This document shows, in pieces, positions 33,949 through 43,707 of a stretch of 64,000 bases of DNA. This DNA is from Nitrosospira sp. NpAV (GTDB taxonomy: Bacteria > Pseudomonadota > Gammaproteobacteria > Burkholderiales > Nitrosomonadaceae): NCBI RefSeq assembly GCF_000832065.1, contig NZ_JXQM01000021.1, forward strand, positions 124,001 to 188,000. Reading direction: 5' to 3'. Every line of letters starts with the position of its first letter. The stretch's first letter is position 1. The translations under genes were made by a program, and so were the position numbers. Below the pieces are notes generated by a model, which had not been told where the DNA came from, made no database searches, and saw nothing but the letters and a program-made list of their open reading frames with translations.

Positions 33949-34283
33949 GCCTCTTTCCTTTCAGAATGTATGTCAGTATATCTCAATCAGCATAATCAAA
34001 AGCTTTCAGTTAATGGCACCTGTTTCCTCCTTGTATTTATTCAACCTTTACTACTTTTAATCTTGACGCTTACGACAAACAGGAGCGGCGGAGCCGGCCG
34101 TATTGGAATTGCGCGCATCGAGCATCAGTTGTATCGGCGCGGATTTCCCTGCATTCCACTGCTGTTCGAACCAGTGCTGAGTTTGGGGGTGGGTCAATCA
34201 AGAGTCGGTCTGCTATCTCATGAAGCTAATATGTGAAGCAGGCCAGTTTCCTAGGAATCTCTAAAGAGAGATTTCTGAAGTTG
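33949..34283. other. Intergenic region holding a permease gene scar
   Basis: About 335 bp. The only recognisable content is the ABC-permease fragment at 34085-34175. No intact gene is seen. Confidence 0.5.
34085..34175 (-). pseudogene. Fragment of an ABC-2 permease gene
   Basis: On the minus strand this stretch reads EQQWNAGKSAPIQLML then DARNSNTAGSAA. That is the counterpart of FEQQLNAGESAPIQL and the following DARNSNTAGSAAA in the permease encoded at 36909-38018. About 80 of 90 bases match. Nothing of the rest of the gene is nearby. It is a relic of a duplicated or recombined permease gene. Confidence 0.75.
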
Positions 34284-35063
34284 TTATGGAGTTTCATCGG
34301 GGGATTCTTTTTGTCCCCGCTTCATGCGCTTGCTGTGCCGCTGCAAATGAGTATTCAACTGGGCAATGATGTCCGACGCAACATTGATGACCTGGCTTGA
34401 GCCGAAGCCCAGGCGGGTCATTTCCTTATAGAAGGATTTCGCCATGATTTTTGCAATTTGATCCGGATTATGCAAAGCGCTTCCCAGCGAGTTGCTCATA
34501 TTTTTTTCCTGCACCAGCGCCAACTGGGCGAAACGTGAGTTTAGTATGTTCTGAAGTTGTATCGTCTGAATCGACTTGCCGATGAACAGGGCAATGACAT
34601 CAAGGAGATCCAGGTCACCCGGTTTGAAGGATGCTCCGTTATCGCAATCCGTGACGTTGACGGTGCCTGCTATGCAAGTGTTGATTCGTATTGGCGAGCA
34701 AAGCAGGCTTTTATGGGGATCATCGGCGCGGCGCGCCCGATTGGCGAATTCCGACTTACCGATGTCCTCGATAAATAATGATTTTCCGGTGGCAACCACA
34801 TATCCCGCAATACCCTCCCCCTTGCGTACGGATTCCTTGTACGCGGCTGCCGGCAGTGGACCATAGCTGGCGCAAACCCTCATGCGCGGATTCTGGGATT
34901 CACCATCATTTAAAAGCATGATGGAGCAACTTTTTGCGCTGAGGATTCCGGCGGTTTTTTCCGCGAGCTGCAAGAGATTGTCGTCGAAGCTCCCCTCTTC
35001 CAGGAAACAGGATATATCCTGCAGTTTGATCAGCTGATTTTCTGCTTTCCCAATAATGTTCAT
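34284..35063 (-). CDS. GAF-domain protein
   Basis: 259 residues, soluble. A GAF domain spans about 25-175: KSCSIMLLNDGE, MRVCASYG, KGEGIAGYVVATGKSLFIEDI, and CSPI followed by IAGTVNVTD. A helical C-terminal region of 85 residues (ILNSRFAQLALVQEK ... HLQRHSKRMKRGQKE) carries no known output domain. GAF domains bind small ligands or redox cofactors, so it may be a sensor acting through protein contacts. Permease gene fragments lie on both sides, suggesting that this gene entered a disrupted locus. Function is unknown. Confidence 0.8.
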   Translation of the reverse strand: MNIIGKAENQLIKLQDISCFLEEGSFDDNLLQLAEKTAGILSAKSCSIMLLNDGESQNPRMRVCASYGPLPAAAYKESVRKGEGIAGYVVATGKSLFIEDIGKSEFANRARRADDPHKSLLCSPIRINTCIAGTVNVTDCDNGASFKPGDLDLLDVIALFIGKSIQTIQLQNILNSRFAQLALVQEKNMSNSLGSALHNPDQIAKIMAKSFYKEMTRLGFGSSQVINVASDIIAQLNTHLQRHSKRMKRGQKESPDETP

Positions 35064-35135
35064 TCAGGCTCCTTCGCTACGACCATGTCTTCTTTATAGC
35101 AGCGGACCGGCAATGTAGCAAAAATTTCCATCCGT

Positions 35136-35417
35136 TCATAAAAGACGGTTGCGAAACAGCCAGGCTGCCAAGTCGTCTCGCGGCAGGCCCGGCATGCGCG
35201 CAAGCCCAAGATTAACGCCGTCGGCCGGTACTGCGGTCAGCAAGGTTTGCCAGTACTTGGGTGGTGACTGCGTTCGCAGGTGTATGAATCGACCGATGCC
35301 CCCCTCGATGTAAGCGGTAATGGAACCAGTCGTGCTGAAATTGCGTGCACTCCCTAAAGCGAAAACGGTATAGCGGCGCAGCTCCGTCCTGGAACAGGCT
35401 GCACACGGTCTTACCGT
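35136..35417 (-). pseudogene. Open frame after the PAP2-like gene's amber stop, ending like an ABC permease
   Basis: On the minus strand, 93 sense codons follow the TAG at 35420-35418 in the same frame before the TGA at 35138-35136. There is no start codon near the beginning. The last ten residues, AAWLFRNRLL, and about 33 bases match the 3' end of the permease gene at 36909-38018. The rest (for example RYTVFALGSARNFSTTGS) matches nothing I recognise. It is probably a decayed fusion of gene remnants. Confidence 0.45.
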
Positions 35418-36653
35418 CTACTTGAGGGGCTTCAGATACCGGGTTACCGCCAGTTCGCCAATCTGTTTACCCATGGTAGTGCCTATCTCCCCGGAGTTGC
35501 GGTAGTGAACGCCATCATAGATGCGCGCATTCGCTACTTCCTGGGTAAAATCGTCGATTGTTTTCCAGCTTCGCGCCACGCCACCGGCAGCCTTGCTGAC
35601 GGTCGTCAGGGTTGGCGTGAGCCCAGTCCCGATCTCCGCTTGCAGGACTGCGCCAACAGCCCCAGATATGATGCAATGCGCGCAGGGATACTCGGGATGC
35701 ATGGGTGTGTCGATGAATGGCACCCACGACGGGTCCCGTTCGGTGGCATCGTTGCCGTCGATATCGGCATTACGGATCGCGGTGACCGGCCGCCAGAAAT
35801 TATAGTGGTACTTGGCGTCGAATACGGCGACCAGCGCATCATTCGTGGCCTGCGTCACCGCGGCGAACAAGCGCGCGTTTTGCGTAATCTCCCGCCCGGG
35901 AGCATCGGCAACGGATCGCACGATACCATGATAAATTGGGGGCATCACTTCTTCCCAGAAGTGTGCGATATCGGTTTGCGCAGCGGTGCGGCGCGTGCTG
36001 TTCTTGCCACCCAGCGCCTTGACCTCATTGTAATCACGCGCCCACAATTCACTCGCAAGGCTGGGAGGCGGAGCGGGCCGAAATTGGGTGGGGCCGGTCA
36101 TCAGCCAGGGCTTGATCCGCGCCCAGTGCGGAGCCTCCGGAATTACGGTGGGCACATAGACGCCTGCGCTGGTGTGCGGCCGGTAGTTTTCGCCTGCTGC
36201 AAATCCGTCATCAGCGCGCATAGCCAGGATAGCCTTCGCAGCCTCTTCTCCCACCGCAATGCCGCCAGCCTTTGACGTACTATCGGGTATGTTGGCAAGT
36301 GCGGCCTGGTAGGCAGTAGCGATGACTGTCTGTTGCACCGGTACAAGCTCCGTTAGCACGGTGCGGTTTGCCGCCGCGATTGCGGCATCGGTTGACGCTC
36401 CGGGCGCCACTTCCAATCTCAAACTACTGGCCGGATAGCGTTTAGTGATTGCATTTACCGCTTCATATACCGCGGTGGAGGGGATCGCCAGCGCCCGGTC
36501 GGCGGGTAGCGGTCCCATTCCCGCATTGACAACGATATTGCCAGCCGTGCGATTCCAGTCCGTGACCGCATCCGCCATTACCGTTGAACTTGTAAACAAC
36601 GAAGTTGCGGTAATCAGCAACGCAATCTTATGGTTCCGCTCGATATGTATCAT
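35418..36653 (-). CDS. Exported vanadium-haloperoxidase/PAP2-like protein
   Basis: 411 residues. The signal peptide is MIHIERNHKIALLITATS with cleavage near VMA|DA. The body is the all-helical PAP2 fold used by vanadium chloroperoxidases and acid phosphatases. Motif 1 resides around KYHYNFWRPVTAI and motif 2 in MHPEYPCAHCII, where the family usually has PSGHS, so Ser-Gly is replaced by Cys-Ala. The C-terminal motif is near VHYRNSGEIG. It probably acts in the periplasm on halide or phosphate ester substrates, but the altered motif 2 leaves activity open. It ends in TAG followed by a long open frame. Confidence 0.8.
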   Translation of the reverse strand: MIHIERNHKIALLITATSLFTSSTVMADAVTDWNRTAGNIVVNAGMGPLPADRALAIPSTAVYEAVNAITKRYPASSLRLEVAPGASTDAAIAAANRTVLTELVPVQQTVIATAYQAALANIPDSTSKAGGIAVGEEAAKAILAMRADDGFAAGENYRPHTSAGVYVPTVIPEAPHWARIKPWLMTGPTQFRPAPPPSLASELWARDYNEVKALGGKNSTRRTAAQTDIAHFWEEVMPPIYHGIVRSVADAPGREITQNARLFAAVTQATNDALVAVFDAKYHYNFWRPVTAIRNADIDGNDATERDPSWVPFIDTPMHPEYPCAHCIISGAVGAVLQAEIGTGLTPTLTTVSKAAGGVARSWKTIDDFTQEVANARIYDGVHYRNSGEIGTTMGKQIGELAVTRYLKPLK

Positions 36654-36908
36654 AGATTTTCCCTACTGGTTTCTTCGCAGAAATTCCATTGAAATATATT
36701 TTGTGTTGATGGGCTACACTTATATTATCCATTAGGAATATATTCATTCGCTTCTTCTCAGATGCCCCAAAGCTATGCTGATTAGATTATTAAACTCCAG
36801 CTCCACCGCATATGGGCAAGGATGCTAGCAGAATGTCAGAGGAAAAGAAACCAGGCTTATCATGATTCAGGCGCTCATGACACGGTTACGCGAATGCCCA
36901 CTCACTAT

Positions 36909-38018
36909 TTACAAAAGACGATTACGAAACAGCCAGGCGGCCAGCGGCAGCGTAATAGCTGAAATGATCAGCAGGGGAATCAGGTCGTGGATGAGGGTAA
37001 ACAAGCCTACCCCTTCCAGATAAATACGTTGCACCAGGTCGATAGCAAAGCGCAGCGGGTTGACCAGCGTGGCGATCTGGAGGATCTGCGGCATGTTGCG
37101 CACCGGCGTGGCGAGCCCGGAAAGCAGTATCAGCGGCATGATCATCATGAAAGTATAGAGCATGGCTTGTTGCATGTTTGCCGAAACCGCCGAGATAGAC
37201 AGTCCTATGCCGACGCTCGCAATAGCGAACAACCCCAATCCGGCATAGAGCGCCAGCAACGAACCCGCCATCGGTATCTTGAACCAGAAAAATGCCACCA
37301 ACAGTACAATGGTGGATTGCATCATGCCGATCATGATGGTCGGGATAGCCTTGCCAATCATGATTTCGATGGGTGAATACGGTGTCACCAGCAGCTGGTC
37401 AAATGTGCCGTTCTCACGTTCGCGGGCGACGGATAACGCGGACAACATCATCATCTGGAGCATGCTGAGAGACGCGATCAAACCCGGCAACAGATTCCAC
37501 CGTGTTTCCAGATTGGGGTTGTACCAGGCACGCGCCTCGACGGTGAGCGGTGGCCCGGCCCCGCCGCGCAGCGCCGTATTATATGACTCGATGACCAGCC
37601 CGATGTAGGCGGCAGCGGATCCCGCCGTATTGGAGTTGCGTGCGTCGAGTATCAGCTGTATCGGCGCCGATTCTCCCGCATTCAGTTGCTGCTCGAACCG
37701 TGGCCCGATCTGGATGACGATCAGCGCCTGCTGCGAGTCGATGGCCCGGGTGATATCTGCCGGTGTTTGCAGGTTCGCGACCCGGTGAAATATACCCGTT
37801 CCATCCAGGCGAGCGACCAGCTCGGTCGAGATCGCGCCGCGGTCCTGGTCGAGTAAGGCGTAAGGCACGTCCACCAGATCATAGGTTGCAGCATAACCAA
37901 ACAGAAAACTTTCTATCAGGGATGGAACGACGAGAATGACTCGATTGGCCGGGTCCTTGAAAATGGCAAGCAGCTCTTTCCGGCACAGGCTGGCAATGCG
38001 ATGCAGGAAGTCATACAT
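36909..38018 (-). CDS. ABC-2 type permease (YbhR/YhhJ-like)
   Basis: 369 residues with one N-terminal helix (about 27-45), a large periplasmic loop and five C-terminal helices (about 180-365). The RERENGTFDQLLVTP motif is characteristic of ABC-2 drug-export permeases. It is the last gene of a four-gene operon with adaptor, double ATPase and a second permease, the E. coli YbhGFSR layout. It follows the other permease after 241 bp, longer than the other junctions, which overlap. The export substrate is unknown; YbhFSR-type pumps export drugs or cations. Confidence 0.9.
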   Translation of the reverse strand: MYDFLHRIASLCRKELLAIFKDPANRVILVVPSLIESFLFGYAATYDLVDVPYALLDQDRGAISTELVARLDGTGIFHRVANLQTPADITRAIDSQQALIVIQIGPRFEQQLNAGESAPIQLILDARNSNTAGSAAAYIGLVIESYNTALRGGAGPPLTVEARAWYNPNLETRWNLLPGLIASLSMLQMMMLSALSVARERENGTFDQLLVTPYSPIEIMIGKAIPTIMIGMMQSTIVLLVAFFWFKIPMAGSLLALYAGLGLFAIASVGIGLSISAVSANMQQAMLYTFMMIMPLILLSGLATPVRNMPQILQIATLVNPLRFAIDLVQRIYLEGVGLFTLIHDLIPLLIISAITLPLAAWLFRNRLL

Positions 38019-38259
38019 GGTAAAGGTTCAACCTGAATCCGGCAGTTGGCCGGACGCTGCGTGGGATTTTTGGGTATGGGGCAAGGCGCAATGACGCGGA
38101 ATTCCATTCCCAAGAGTTGCAACGCTGCCGTGCGTCGTAAAAACCGTGCAATTTGCCCTGTAGTGGGCTCTCTCGCAAGACAAGAGCTAAACGGCAATAA
38201 ATATTGTTATCAATCATGCTAATGGAAAAATAAATGAGCGACCAGCTGCCGGTTCAGGG

Positions 38260-39432
38260 TCAATCCAGCTTCTTGCGGGTAACAAACCGCGCCAGTCCCA
38301 GCAGCAACACGGCGTAGCCGGCAAGAATGGCGCAATCCTTGAGGATCAGCGGCCACACATTACCTGCCAGAAACAGCGTCCTGATCAACTCCATGAAATA
38401 AGTGGCTGGCAACACTCGGCCGACAAGTTGAATAACCAGCGGCACATTGCGCAGATCGAACAGGAAACCCGAGAGCATCAGCGCCGGCATGAAACTTGTA
38501 AGCAGTGCGAGCTGGCTTGCGAGGAACTGGTTTTTGGTCACTGAAGAAATCACCAGACCGAGACCCAGCGCTACCAATAGGTAAAGCATTGAGCTGACCA
38601 GCAGTACCACCAGCGAACCGTACATCGGCACCTTGAACAAAAAATGAGCAGCGAGCAGGCACAGGCCCAGACCCAGCATGCCAACCAGGAAGTACGGTAT
38701 GATTTTCGCCAACAGGATTTCGCCGGGTCGCACCGGCGAAACGAACAGTGCTTCAAGGGTGCCGCGTTCCCACTCCCGGGCCATAACCATAGCGGTGAGG
38801 AAGGCGCCGACCAGAGTCATGATCAGCACGATCAACCCCGGCACCAGATACCAGGTACTGGTATTCGCGGCATTAAACCACATGCGTTCAATCACCGTAA
38901 TCGTACCTGAGCTGGCACCCGCCGCGCCACGGTCTGCCTGACGCTGCATCCACTGGCTCACGGCCCCGCTGATATAGCTGCGGATAATCAGAGCACGGCT
39001 CGCCTCGGAGCCATGCACCAGGAGTTGCACCTGTGCATCGCCCGCTGTCAGGCGGCGAGAAAAATCACTGGGTATCCGCACGATGCCATCCACCTCGCGT
39101 GCCAGCATCAGGCGCTCGGCATCGCGCATGGAGGTGACTGTTATAGGAGAGATATAGGCGGAAAGCTCGAGGCCCGCGATCACATCGACCGCCAACGGTG
39201 AAGTATCTTCCAACACAACGGCTATCGGCGCATTCTTGACATCGAGCGACAGGCCGTAGCCAAAAATCAGGATCAGTACCATTGGCAGGCCGATACCGAT
39301 GGCAAGATTGCTCCTGTCACGCAGCAGTTGGCGGATTTCCTTGCGGGTCAACGAGATCAGGCGCAGCCAGAAGCCTTTGTATCCCTGATCCACTTTTTTG
39401 TCCGACCGGCTCGCCTCATCCTTTTCACTCAT
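38260..39432 (-). CDS. ABC-2 type permease (YbhS-like)
   Basis: 390 residues. A charged cytoplasmic N-terminus precedes helix 1 (IGIGLPMVLILIFGYGLSL). A periplasmic domain follows, then five further helices from about 195, including AREWERGTLEALFVSPV. It forms the heterodimeric membrane part with the permease downstream. Its start overlaps the end of the ATPase gene by 4 bp, so translation is coupled. Confidence 0.9.
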   Translation of the reverse strand: MSEKDEASRSDKKVDQGYKGFWLRLISLTRKEIRQLLRDRSNLAIGIGLPMVLILIFGYGLSLDVKNAPIAVVLEDTSPLAVDVIAGLELSAYISPITVTSMRDAERLMLAREVDGIVRIPSDFSRRLTAGDAQVQLLVHGSEASRALIIRSYISGAVSQWMQRQADRGAAGASSGTITVIERMWFNAANTSTWYLVPGLIVLIMTLVGAFLTAMVMAREWERGTLEALFVSPVRPGEILLAKIIPYFLVGMLGLGLCLLAAHFLFKVPMYGSLVVLLVSSMLYLLVALGLGLVISSVTKNQFLASQLALLTSFMPALMLSGFLFDLRNVPLVIQLVGRVLPATYFMELIRTLFLAGNVWPLILKDCAILAGYAVLLLGLARFVTRKKLD

Positions 39433-41249
39433 GGCCCGGTTTCCGTTGCGGCGGCTTCGCTATATTGCCGCCGGCCTTGCTCGACGATACTGATAAATGC
39501 TTCTTCCATGTTCAACCGGCTGTCTTTTCCACCGGCTTGTGTCCGTACCTCCCGCGGCGTTCCAAGCGCCAGCAGCTTTCCGGAATCCTGGATAACAATG
39601 CGGTCGCAATACTCGGCTTCTTCCATGAAATGGGTCGTGATGACTATCGTTGTGCCTACTTCCGACAGCGCGGTGATACGCCGCCAGAATTCGCGCCGCC
39701 TTTGCGGATCTGTCCCGCTGGTGGGTTCATCGAGAAACAGAATGTCGGGTTCGTGCAGCAGGCCTACCGCCATCGCGAGGCGCTGCTTATAGCCGCCAGG
39801 CAATTGCCCGCTTGGTGACTTTTCTTTATCCTTCAGGTCAAATTGCTGCATGACAATGCCGATGCGCTCGTGCAAGCGCTCGCCGCTCAAGCCATAGGCG
39901 CTGCCGAAGAATTCCAGGTTTTCCATCACGGTGAGATCGCCATAAAGAGCAAACTTCTGTGAGACGTAGCCAATCTTGCGACGTGCGACCGCACGCGCAT
40001 GCCGCAGATTGACACCGGCCACCTGCAGGAAACCGCTGCTGGCCGGCAAGAGGCCGCAAAGCATGCGAAAGGTCGTCGTTTTGCCCGCGCCGTTCGGCCC
40101 CAGCAGGCCGAAGATCTCTCCGCGCCGGACCGAAAACGAGATGTGGTCCACCGCGGTAAAATCGCCAAATTTGCGCACCAGGTCGCGCACTTCAATAATC
40201 ACGTCACCGACATAGTCTTCACCTTGCCCCTGATTCTTGCCTTCAGCCGCTTCCCGGCGCACGACGGCTTCCCGTGCAGTGGGGTCCACCGGATCGGCAA
40301 TGTATTGCTTGCGCAGCAATGTCATGAACCCGTCTTCTAGGCGTTCCTCCACCGCCATAACCGGAGCCCCCTCAAGCATGGCATCAAGATGCCGTTGATC
40401 GCTTCCCGGACGACGAATGAAACGTACGGCTCCGCCCTGCGGAACCGCGTCGATGACGTTCTCGGCATTGTCCAGTAAGCGGGTCTGCAGGAAACGCGGC
40501 GGCTGTCCTTGCGGCGGCATGGCGACAAAACACAGGTTGCGGGCATGATGGCGGATTTCGGCCGGGGTTCCCTGAGCCACGAGCTTGCCTTCATGCAGCA
40601 CAAATACCCTGGCACAGCGCTCGGCTTCATCGAGGTAGGCGGTACTGACCAAAACGGTCAATTGCTCATCATCGATCATTTGCTGAACGATTTCCCACAA
40701 TTCCCGGCGCGATAGTGGATCAACACCCACCGTCGGCTCATCCAGCAACAGCAATTCCGGCAAACGCACCAATGTGCAGGCCAGGCCCAGCTTCTGTTTC
40801 ATCCCCCCGGAGAGCTTGCCTGCGGGGCGTTGGGTAAAGCGCGCCAGATTGGTCATTTCCAGAAGCCGTGCATAACGTTCCCGGCGCATCGTTTGCGGCA
40901 CACCGTGCAGATCGGCATAGAGATCGAGATTCTCCTGCACACTGAGGTCTTCATATAGACCGAAGCGCTGCGGCATGTAACTGATCCGATCCTGAATCGC
41001 CTGGGGATCGGCCGCCACATCAATACCCAATACATGAAGTTGTCCTTCGTTGGCTTTCATCAATCCAGCCATCATCCGCAACAAAGTGGTTTTACCTGCG
41101 CCATCAGGGCCCACCAGCGCCGTGAGGGAACCTGCCTGTACTTCCAGCGAGATGTCAGAAACAGCATGAACAATCTTACCGGATTCCTTGATTATAAAGC
41201 GTTTATGAAGCGCATGCGCAACTGCCGCAGCCATGTGCGGGTGCGTCAC
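39429..41249 (-). CDS. Double ABC ATPase (YbhF-like)
   Basis: 606 residues with two nucleotide-binding domains. Domain 1 (about 10-235) has Walker A GPDGAGKTT, signature LSGGMKQK and Walker B LLLLDEPT. Domain 2 (about 345-575) has GPNGAGKTT, a degenerate signature SGQLPGGYKQR and ILFLDEPTSG. Fusion of both halves in one chain is the YbhF arrangement. It powers the two permeases and overlaps the adaptor gene upstream and the permease gene downstream by 4 bp each. Confidence 0.93.
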   Translation of the reverse strand: MTHPHMAAAVAHALHKRFIIKESGKIVHAVSDISLEVQAGSLTALVGPDGAGKTTLLRMMAGLMKANEGQLHVLGIDVAADPQAIQDRISYMPQRFGLYEDLSVQENLDLYADLHGVPQTMRRERYARLLEMTNLARFTQRPAGKLSGGMKQKLGLACTLVRLPELLLLDEPTVGVDPLSRRELWEIVQQMIDDEQLTVLVSTAYLDEAERCARVFVLHEGKLVAQGTPAEIRHHARNLCFVAMPPQGQPPRFLQTRLLDNAENVIDAVPQGGAVRFIRRPGSDQRHLDAMLEGAPVMAVEERLEDGFMTLLRKQYIADPVDPTAREAVVRREAAEGKNQGQGEDYVGDVIIEVRDLVRKFGDFTAVDHISFSVRRGEIFGLLGPNGAGKTTTFRMLCGLLPASSGFLQVAGVNLRHARAVARRKIGYVSQKFALYGDLTVMENLEFFGSAYGLSGERLHERIGIVMQQFDLKDKEKSPSGQLPGGYKQRLAMAVGLLHEPDILFLDEPTSGTDPQRRREFWRRITALSEVGTTIVITTHFMEEAEYCDRIVIQDSGKLLALGTPREVRTQAGGKDSRLNMEEAFISIVEQGRRQYSEAAATETGP

Positions 41250-42292
41250 TGGGCCGCTCCGGCCGCGTCACGCTGGCTTTCCAGCGAAATGCGAACGGTG
41301 GCGGGCATGCCCAGGCGCAAGCGGTCTTCCGCATCTTCAACAAAGATACGGACTTCATATACCAGGCTGGTACGCAGTTCTTCGGTCTGGACTATTTTCG
41401 GCGTGAATTCGGCTACTGAAGAAATATAACCCACGTATCCCCGAATCGGCTGATCCGGGTGGCTATCGGTTGTTACGCGCGCGCCCATGCCCGGTTTGAT
41501 CCGCCCCAGATCCACTTCCGTGACATATGCACGCACCCATTTCGGATCGGTGATCGCCAACGCATAAACCGGGCGTTGCGGAGAGGCCATGTCACCGGGC
41601 TCCAGCAGGCGCGAGCGCACAACGGCGTTGATGGGCGCCCTGAGTTCGGCCAGGCTGAGCTGGTGTTTGAGCAAAGCCAGTTCAGCCTTGGAAACATTCA
41701 GTTGTGCTTCGGCTTGGGCGATATCTTCCTTGCGGGGACCGATCACCGCCAGCTTCAGCGCTTTTTTGCGATTTTTCAGTTGGGCCTTGGCAACCTGCCG
41801 GCGTGAACGTGCGTTGTCCAGATCCTGCTGGCTGATTGCTTCATCAGTGGTTTTTTCCACCTCCTGCAAACGTTTTAGCAGTTGTGCGGCAAGGTCTGCG
41901 TCCGCTTGGGCGGAAGCAACCTCGGCCCGGGCCTGGGCGACCTCCTCCGGGCGAGTGCCATTCTTCAGGCGCAACAAGACTTGCTCCTGTACATCGATCC
42001 GTGCTTGCGCCTGAGTGATTTGCAGCATCAGGGTACGAGTATCGAGCGTGGCCAGGATTTGGCCGGCCTCGACCCGGTCGCCCTCCTGTACCCGCATTTC
42101 GGCAACTCTCTCGCTACCGTTGAAAGCCAGTGAAACCTGGCGAATATCGATATTGCCAAAAAGCTCCAGCGTATTTGTATCGCTCTGCTGGCGAAGGAGA
42201 GACCACCCCGCCAGCGATGCAATAATGGTGACAAGCGCTAAGACGATTATGACAAGTTTTTTATTCTTTGACATTTGGGCAATTTGCGGCAT
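41246..42292 (-). CDS. HlyD-family membrane fusion protein (YbhG-like)
   Basis: 348 residues. The N-terminal signal anchor is about residues 13-30 (IIVLALVTIIASLAGWSL). Barrel-sandwich halves appear at about 55-80 (MRVQEGDRVEAGQILATLD) and about 210-235 (LRAPINAVVRSRLLEPGDM). A long coiled-coil hairpin lies between, and a beta-barrel domain ends near RLGMPATVRISLE. It is the first gene of the exporter operon and links the pump to the outer membrane. A TolC partner must be elsewhere. Confidence 0.92.
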   Translation of the reverse strand: MPQIAQMSKNKKLVIIVLALVTIIASLAGWSLLRQQSDTNTLELFGNIDIRQVSLAFNGSERVAEMRVQEGDRVEAGQILATLDTRTLMLQITQAQARIDVQEQVLLRLKNGTRPEEVAQARAEVASAQADADLAAQLLKRLQEVEKTTDEAISQQDLDNARSRRQVAKAQLKNRKKALKLAVIGPRKEDIAQAEAQLNVSKAELALLKHQLSLAELRAPINAVVRSRLLEPGDMASPQRPVYALAITDPKWVRAYVTEVDLGRIKPGMGARVTTDSHPDQPIRGYVGYISSVAEFTPKIVQTEELRTSLVYEVRIFVEDAEDRLRLGMPATVRISLESQRDAAGAAQ

Positions 42293-42386
42293 TACGGTAC
42301 TGAATTCAATTATGAAGGCATGCCGGCGAGCCGGCAGAAAATCGGAACGTCGCCATCATCGGGACGCCAATTTCGGATTAGGGTTA

Positions 42387-42806
42387 TCACGATTGAGCAT
42401 CGGAGGATTTCACAATCGCCGCGGCGGCATCTTCCAGGGCGACCACCGCGGCGGGAATTCCAGCGACATTGCCGGATGTCACCGCGCCGGCGAAGAGGAC
42501 CAGCGCGGAAGCAAGGTCAAGCGCTTGCTTGAAGATGGCAATGTGCCGCACCGCCGACTTTGCATTTTCTACACTGGAGCGCAATCGCGCAAGCGCGGGC
42601 TCGCTATCCGCCAGGGTCATCCCTATTGCGTTGGTGTATATACTGGACGCGGTGTTCAGAAGCACGATTTCCCGGTCGTCAAGTTCATTCCACTGGCTTT
42701 GGCTCAGGCTGGTTCTATTTTTCATGCGCCAATCTCCGAGTGCGATCGCCGCATCGCGGATCAGGTTCCCCAGCTCAAAAGCATCATCCGCCGTAAGCTT
42801 TTCCAT
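42387..42806 (-). CDS. Small protein of unknown function
   Basis: 139 residues from ATG 42806, supported by AAGGA just upstream. The N-terminal half is soluble and helical (MEKLTADDAFELGNLIRDAA). The C-terminal 45 residues are hydrophobic and Ala/Val-rich (QALDLASALVLFAGAVTSGN), possibly one or two membrane helices. It follows the lipoprotein gene after 22 bp, so they are likely co-transcribed. No family is recognised. Confidence 0.75.
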   Translation of the reverse strand: MEKLTADDAFELGNLIRDAAIALGDWRMKNRTSLSQSQWNELDDREIVLLNTASSIYTNAIGMTLADSEPALARLRSSVENAKSAVRHIAIFKQALDLASALVLFAGAVTSGNVAGIPAAVVALEDAAAAIVKSSDAQS

Positions 42807-42828
42807 GCCTATCCTTCCCTTTTTCCTA

Positions 42829-43707
42829 TTATGGTGAAACGTCAAGCAGGTGCCGGTAAGCAGTCCGGAGTTCGTCGACAGCCGGCTTGAACCCCTGGCC
42901 GAAATCATTCCGGCCGATCTCATCCCTATGATCGTAAAGATATTGATGCCCATGCGCGATTTTCTCCAGCACGGTATCGTAGTGCTGCGCGCCCCTGATG
43001 CGGTTCTCCACGCGGTCGAGTGCTTCCACCCTGGCTTCTCTCGCCAGCGCCATCGCGACAGGCTCCGCGGGATTGCCTGGCGCAAACATGAAATTGTCAT
43101 AGTAGCGTGCGGCCAGCGCCGATTCTGTCTGTAAATCGGCCACGATGCCACGTTTCACGATCTTACGGGTGGCGGCTATCACATCCTGAAGCGGCTGGTT
43201 GCCGTCTTGGACAAGCTGCTTCATTTCATGCTGCCGGTACAGCGTCGTGACAGTGCGCGCCAGCAAGGTCGAGAGCGCGCCGATGGCCTCTTTTTCGTTC
43301 CTGTCGAGCAAAGTCGCCTTATTGAGGTTAAAACTGAGATTGTCAAGCGACCTGTCGAAGGTTCTGATGTCGCCGGAGGCAAGGCTGTCGAGACCCCGCA
43401 TGTAGTCTGTCACGGTTTGCTGGAGCAAGTCCAGGCTTGCACGCTGGGCTTCCCGGCGTGCCTTCATTGTTTCCAGATCGCCGTGGAATTTTTGCGGCTG
43501 GTATTGCTTGCGTCTATCGACTGCGCTGATATAGTCTTTGGTGAGCGTCTCGTAACCGGCGGCATTCGCTGAAAGTGACGCAAACGTTCTCACTTCCTTG
43601 AAACTGGCACATCCGGTAATACCTGCCGCCAGTAATACGATGGAAATTGCGACGATTGACAGCCGGTAGCAACCGCTGATTATGCGTGTATGGGAGATGA
43701 TAGTCAT
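42829..43707 (-). CDS. Lipoprotein of unknown function, helical
   Basis: 292 residues. The signal peptide ends in lipobox ITGC (Cys33). The mature protein is mostly alpha-helical by composition, with AQRASLDLLQQTVTDYMRGLDSL and long Arg/Leu/Glu-rich stretches, no cysteines and no recognised domain. It probably faces the periplasm. It forms a two-gene unit with the small protein downstream. No ribosome-binding site is obvious at 43707, so a later start is possible, though the signal peptide argues for this one. Confidence 0.75.
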   Translation of the reverse strand: MTIISHTRIISGCYRLSIVAISIVLLAAGITGCASFKEVRTFASLSANAAGYETLTKDYISAVDRRKQYQPQKFHGDLETMKARREAQRASLDLLQQTVTDYMRGLDSLASGDIRTFDRSLDNLSFNLNKATLLDRNEKEAIGALSTLLARTVTTLYRQHEMKQLVQDGNQPLQDVIAATRKIVKRGIVADLQTESALAARYYDNFMFAPGNPAEPVAMALAREARVEALDRVENRIRGAQHYDTVLEKIAHGHQYLYDHRDEIGRNDFGQGFKPAVDELRTAYRHLLDVSP

